From Candidatus Methanophagales archaeon (GTDB lineage Archaea > Halobacteriota > Syntropharchaeia > Alkanophagales > Methanospirareceae), in NCBI GenBank assembly GCA_014859735.1, contig JACUTR010000008.1, forward strand, positions 1 to 32,824: 32,824 nt of DNA, in the 5' to 3' direction. This document shows, in pieces, positions 30,387-32,824 of the stretch (positions are counted from its first letter, which is position 1; each line of letters begins with the position of its first letter). A program made the position numbers and the translations under genes. A model generated the notes under the pieces. The model worked only from the letters and a program-made list of their open reading frames with translations, searched no databases and was not told where the DNA came from.

Positions 30387-30433
30387 CTTTCTTTTCCAAA
30401 GAAAGGTTGTGTGTAATCTGGTGGTTATAAAAG
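30387..30433 (+). promoter_or_regulatory. hairpin plus promoter-like block before flaG
   Basis: A perfect hairpin CTTTCTTT-TCC-AAAGAAAG (30387-30405) is followed by TGTGTAATCTGGTGGTTATAA (about 30409-30430), the sister of the block at 28895-28920. The TATA box at 30424-30433 lies 19-28 nt before the flaG ATG, with GGAGG between. The hairpin may end the flaF transcript and the block may restart transcription. Confidence 0.5.
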
Positions 30434-30451
30434 AAGAGAAGGAGGAAAAAA

Positions 30452-30997
30452 ATGGGATTCGGGACTATATTTGCTACGCTCGCCATGGTCGTGATTATCG
30501 GTATCTCCTCTTACCTCTTCACGACAGGTGCTCTCTTCACCATGGATACGTTATCCGACTCGCTCAAGAAGATCAATGAAATAGATAATGCGCGCCTTAA
30601 AACAGAAATAGAGATAGGAAATGTCTCGGTCACAACGACCGGCAACTATAGCATAATAAATCTCACGCTTAATAATACCGGCGCAACGAAGATATTAAAT
30701 TCGGATTTTGAGCATATGGATATCTTCCTCTGCTATCATAACGATACGGGGGCAGGAACTATCACCATCCACCGGCGGATACCTTATAATGATACGAATT
30801 ATAATAGCAGTGCATTGCAGGATAACGAATGGACCGTGGTGAACATCACACCGGATTTAATAAATCCTGGAATATTTGACCCTGATGAGCAGATGAAAAT
30901 CGTGATACAAGTTGAACCAGCGATAAACAGCACCATCCAGAACTGGTTAAAAGTAGTCACCCCAAATGGCGTTTTTGACGCCAAATATTTCGAATAA
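30452..30997 (+). CDS. flaG: archaellum stator protein FlaG
   Basis: A 181-aa protein with an N-terminal helix (MGFGTIFATLAMVVIIGISS) and an outer beta-sandwich (about 45-181) containing TGNYSIINLTLNNTGATKI, DSDFEHMDIFLCYHND-like strands, EWTVVNITPD and NPGIFDPDEQMKIVIQ, which is typical of FlaG. In characterised archaea FlaG forms filaments capped by FlaF in the pseudo-periplasm and connects to S-layer protein. There are several N-x-S/T sequons. The ribosome-binding site GGAGG lies 6 nt before the ATG. Confidence 0.92.
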   Translation: MGFGTIFATLAMVVIIGISSYLFTTGALFTMDTLSDSLKKINEIDNARLKTEIEIGNVSVTTTGNYSIINLTLNNTGATKILNSDFEHMDIFLCYHNDTGAGTITIHRRIPYNDTNYNSSALQDNEWTVVNITPDLINPGIFDPDEQMKIVIQVEPAINSTIQNWLKVVTPNGVFDAKYFE

Positions 30998-31013
30998 TTT
31001 TATCACTATCTTT

Positions 31014-31072
31014 TAATTAACGTACTAATCTTTCAATTAAAATACTCATCTCGTCCAATTAAAATACTCATA
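31014..31072 (+). repeat. three AT-rich direct repeats upstream of flaH
   Basis: CAATTAAAATACTCAT occurs at 31034-31049 and 31056-31071, and a degenerate version starts near 31014. The spacing is about 20-22 bp, or two helix turns, as expected when a protein binds one DNA face repeatedly. It lies in the 129-nt gap before flaH and contains weak TATA-like AATTAAAATA units. Confidence 0.6.
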
Positions 31073-31126
31073 GTTTTCAAAAAAGTCTCAGTCAACAAAA
31101 GATTTTTATTCCTCCTCAGGCAAATC

Positions 31127-31888
31127 ATGAGTAATACGATGGGAAAAGAAAAGGCTGGGGACTCTGAAGAAATAAGAATCACTTCTGCGTATGACAGTAA
31201 AGAGATAATTACCAGCGGAAACCGGGAGATGGACAAGAAGATGGGAGGGGGAATACCTGTTGGCTCGCTTACTCTTATCGAGGGTTCAAATGATACCGGG
31301 AAAAGTGTGTTAACCCAACAACTGATGTGGGGAGGACTACAGCAGGGTTTTACCTTTGCTACGTATACCACGGAAAACACCATAAAAAGCCTGTTGAAAC
31401 AAATGGACAGTTTATCACTGGACATATCTGATTATTTCGTGTTCGGGAAGCTAAAAATGTATCCTATTCATATGGAGGGCATAAAATGGGCTAATGACGT
31501 TCCTTTTCTCGATTACATCACCGCTGACGTCAAAGCGAAGCATTCGGAGGTCATACTCATCGATTCTCTTACCGTTTTCGTCTCTGACGCTTCAGATAAC
31601 GATGTCCTCAATTTCTTTGCGTCTTGTAAAAATATATGCGATTCCGGCAAGACGATCCTGATAACTGCGCACACGTTTGCATTCGGTGAGGAAGTGCTGA
31701 CGAGAGTGAGGTCAATATGTGATGCGCACCTCAGCCTGAGAAAAGAAGAGGTGGGAGATAGACTGCTAAGAACAATGGAGGTTGCAAAGATACGAGGTGC
31801 TCAGAGGACTACGGGAAATGTAATCGCCTTTGAAGTCGAGCCAGCATTTGGATTGCGAATAATTCCCGTCTCCAGAACAAAAGCATGA
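31127..31888 (+). CDS. flaH: archaellum motor-associated ATPase FlaH
   Basis: A 253-aa KaiC-like single RecA domain protein. Walker A GSNDTGKS is at 53-60, Walker B VILIDS at 142-147, and the typical FlaH start is TSGNREMDKKMGGGIPVGSL (29-48). FlaH forms a ring inside FlaC/D/E or FlaX and binds the FlaI ATPase in an ATP-dependent way. All nucleotide-binding residues appear intact. A second ATG at 31139 is possible, and no strong ribosome-binding site precedes 31127. The start of flaI is displaced from it by a repeat element. Confidence 0.93.
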   Translation: MSNTMGKEKAGDSEEIRITSAYDSKEIITSGNREMDKKMGGGIPVGSLTLIEGSNDTGKSVLTQQLMWGGLQQGFTFATYTTENTIKSLLKQMDSLSLDISDYFVFGKLKMYPIHMEGIKWANDVPFLDYITADVKAKHSEVILIDSLTVFVSDASDNDVLNFFASCKNICDSGKTILITAHTFAFGEEVLTRVRSICDAHLSLRKEEVGDRLLRTMEVAKIRGAQRTTGNVIAFEVEPAFGLRIIPVSRTKA

Positions 31889-31889
31889 G

Positions 31890-31903
31890 GAGGTGATAAA
31901 ATG
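31890..31903 (+). promoter_or_regulatory. strong ribosome-binding site and ATG stranded upstream of the repeat
   Basis: AGGAGGTGATAAAATG lies directly after the flaH stop, exactly where the flaI start would be expected. The frame from this ATG (31901-32200, 99 codons) runs through the whole repeat element without a stop and ends 13 nt inside flaI in another phase. It probably serves flaI through coupling, or is a relic of the original flaI start. Confidence 0.55.
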
Positions 31904-31909
31904 AGAACT

Positions 31910-32178
31910 CCCAATGTCAAATACTACCAAATCCCAAGTAAATCCCATCCACCAAATCCCAGCGCACAAGGCGTAATTTCTCACTTTAGCGAGTTTGGTA
32001 ATAGTGGGATTTGGAATTTGTTTGGTAGTGTGGGGCTCTGCCCCATCATGGGCTCCGCCCATGCCCCCGCATCGTGGGCTCCGCCCACGTCCCCGAAAAC
32101 CCTGAAAGGGTTTACCGGAGGGGCTTACCCGCAAGCCCTGCAAGGGCTTATTGGTATGTATTTGGATTTGGGATTTTC
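31910..32178. repeat. AAATCCCAA repeat element, copy B, with GC hairpins (flaH-flaI gap)
   Basis: It has the same outer ends as copy A (AATACTACCAAATCCCAAGT at left, GGTATGTATTTGGATTTGGG at right). The interior carries a run of hairpins: GGGGC/GCCCC (32032-32044), ATGGGC/GCCCAT (32048-32062), GTGGGC/GCCCAC (32074-32088), AAACCCT/AGGGTTT (32097-32113) and AAGCCCT/AGGGCTT (32133-32149). The GC hairpins are the same type as at 12393-12436 and 20668-20707. Apart from the 99-codon frame there is no gene in this 299-nt gap. Confidence 0.75.
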
Positions 32179-32187
32179 TAAGACGAA

Positions 32188-32824
32188 ATGCCAGACATAA
32201 AATTGCCGTTTGAGTATAATAAACTCGAGATTACTGAAGACTCTGACCTGACGCAGAGTGGGTTATACCAGATATTGCCCTTTGAGAGTAAGAACCAGGT
32301 TGAGGAAAGCAAACACGTTCTCTGGTATTTACAAAGGGTTCATTTAGATGCCGTTGGGACACCAAAGTTCTATCCGAAACTTTCAAGGAAAATGAAAGAG
32401 ATAAAGCGTCCAAATTTAATCTATCCCGTAAATCAAGAGATATCCGTGCATATCTGCTATGATAAAGAGGATGCGAGACCCTATTACATTCCTATTGAGC
32501 CTTTTCTATTCAATAACTTTGATAGTTTGGTTGCAGAGGTAGAGAAAAAAATATCGGTATTAGTAGATAAATATGAGGAGCCGAAAAACGCAGAGCAGAA
32601 GAAGGCTGTCCTTGAGAGCTGCATAGATGCGGTATGCGAAATAAAAACAGGATCAAATGGTGGGAATGGTAAGTGGAATGGTAATGGACAGGATAAATTC
32701 CTGAAGTTTGTATCTAAGCTCTGGAACGATAATGGAAATGGTGAAAAGCTATCCGTCACTCTTTTTGAGCTCAAAGCGATAAAATACCTTATGATAAGGG
32801 ATAAAGTGGGATTGGGCATTTTGG
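32188..32824 (+). CDS. flaI: archaellum motor ATPase FlaI (N-terminal part; runs off right edge)
   Basis: 212 codons are visible. The N-terminal domain of FlaI is recognised from HVLWYLQRVHLDAVGTPKFY, KLSRKMKEIKRPNLIYPV, ARPYYIPIEPFLFNN and the long helix segment that leads to KLSVTLFELKAIKYLMIRD. The ATPase core with Walker motifs lies beyond the window. FlaI is the hexameric motor for archaellum assembly and rotation, partnering FlaH and FlaJ. The ATG at 32188 has no good ribosome-binding site and lies 10 nt after the repeat element. A short Gly/Asn-rich loop (NGGNGKWNGNGQ, about 159-170) is unusual. Confidence 0.9.
   Translation, partial: MPDIKLPFEYNKLEITEDSDLTQSGLYQILPFESKNQVEESKHVLWYLQRVHLDAVGTPKFYPKLSRKMKEIKRPNLIYPVNQEISVHICYDKEDARPYYIPIEPFLFNNFDSLVAEVEKKISVLVDKYEEPKNAEQKKAVLESCIDAVCEIKTGSNGGNGKWNGNGQDKFLKFVSKLWNDNGNGEKLSVTLFELKAIKYLMIRDKVGLGIL

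Noticed and set aside
31901-32200. A genuine 99-aa protein between flaH and flaI
   Set aside because: The frame is made of repeat and hairpin sequence and the composition is not protein-like; it is better treated as a possible leader frame.

Overview
This window is from an archaeon, very probably a euryarchaeon. The evidence is an archaellum operon of euryarchaeal type (flaB x3, flaCE, F, G, H, I), a Cbf5-type pseudouridine synthase, a tRNA-Ser with an archaeal bulge-helix-bulge intron, the rps13-rps4-rps11-rpoD cluster, TATA-box promoters, and PGF-CTERM sorting tails on surface proteins. A relative of the Methanophagales/Syntrophoarchaeia is my best guess, but it rests only on the style of the proteins. 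No rRNA, CRISPR array or transposase was seen.

Region 1 (1-9238, minus strand) encodes an export/surface programme. A tightly coupled operon starts at a TATA box near 7552-7561 and runs leftward through nine genes to the window edge: a DUF4349 protein, a PepSY-like exported protein, two small membrane proteins, an acidic membrane-anchored exported protein, a 540-aa exported protein with an apparent Kunitz-like insert, a third small membrane protein, a PKD/PGF-CTERM surface protein, and the start of another exported protein. A separate gene (7628-9238) encodes a second PKD/PGF-CTERM protein. The surface proteins are visibly mosaic: N-terminal heads and internal blocks are shared in different combinations.

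Region 2 (9305-13155, plus strand) is information processing: a GNAT acetyltransferase, cbf5, an intron-containing tRNA-Ser(GGA) whose 5' end overlaps the cbf5 stop, rps13, rps4, rps11, a 174-nt hairpin-rich gap, and rpoD.

Region 3 (13130-20728) holds a minus-strand prepilin peptidase with an unrecognised partner gene. It is followed by a large glycine-rich surface protein with a pilin-like N-terminus (plus strand) and a secreted protein with a low-complexity tail (minus). Then come two same-strand truncated copies of the C-terminal part of the glycine-rich protein. Between these copies lie an acylphosphatase/coiled-coil gene and a decayed antitoxin/PIN pair.

Region 4 (20729-26474, minus strand) is a Tad-like type IV filament module: two GspF/TadC-like membrane platform proteins, a VirB11/FlaI-like ATPase and a two-domain KaiC-like ATPase. 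Two paralogous winged-helix regulators follow, next to the divergent archaellum promoter.

Region 5 (26731-32824, plus strand) is the archaellum operon, running off the right edge inside flaI. Its gaps contain shared promoter-like blocks, hairpins and two copies of an AAATCCCAA-type repeat. One copy separates a strong ribosome-binding site from flaI.

Functionally, regions 3-5 can be read together: the prepilin peptidase could process the archaellins and any pilins, the two filament machines sit back to back, and the paired winged-helix proteins are the obvious candidate switch between them.
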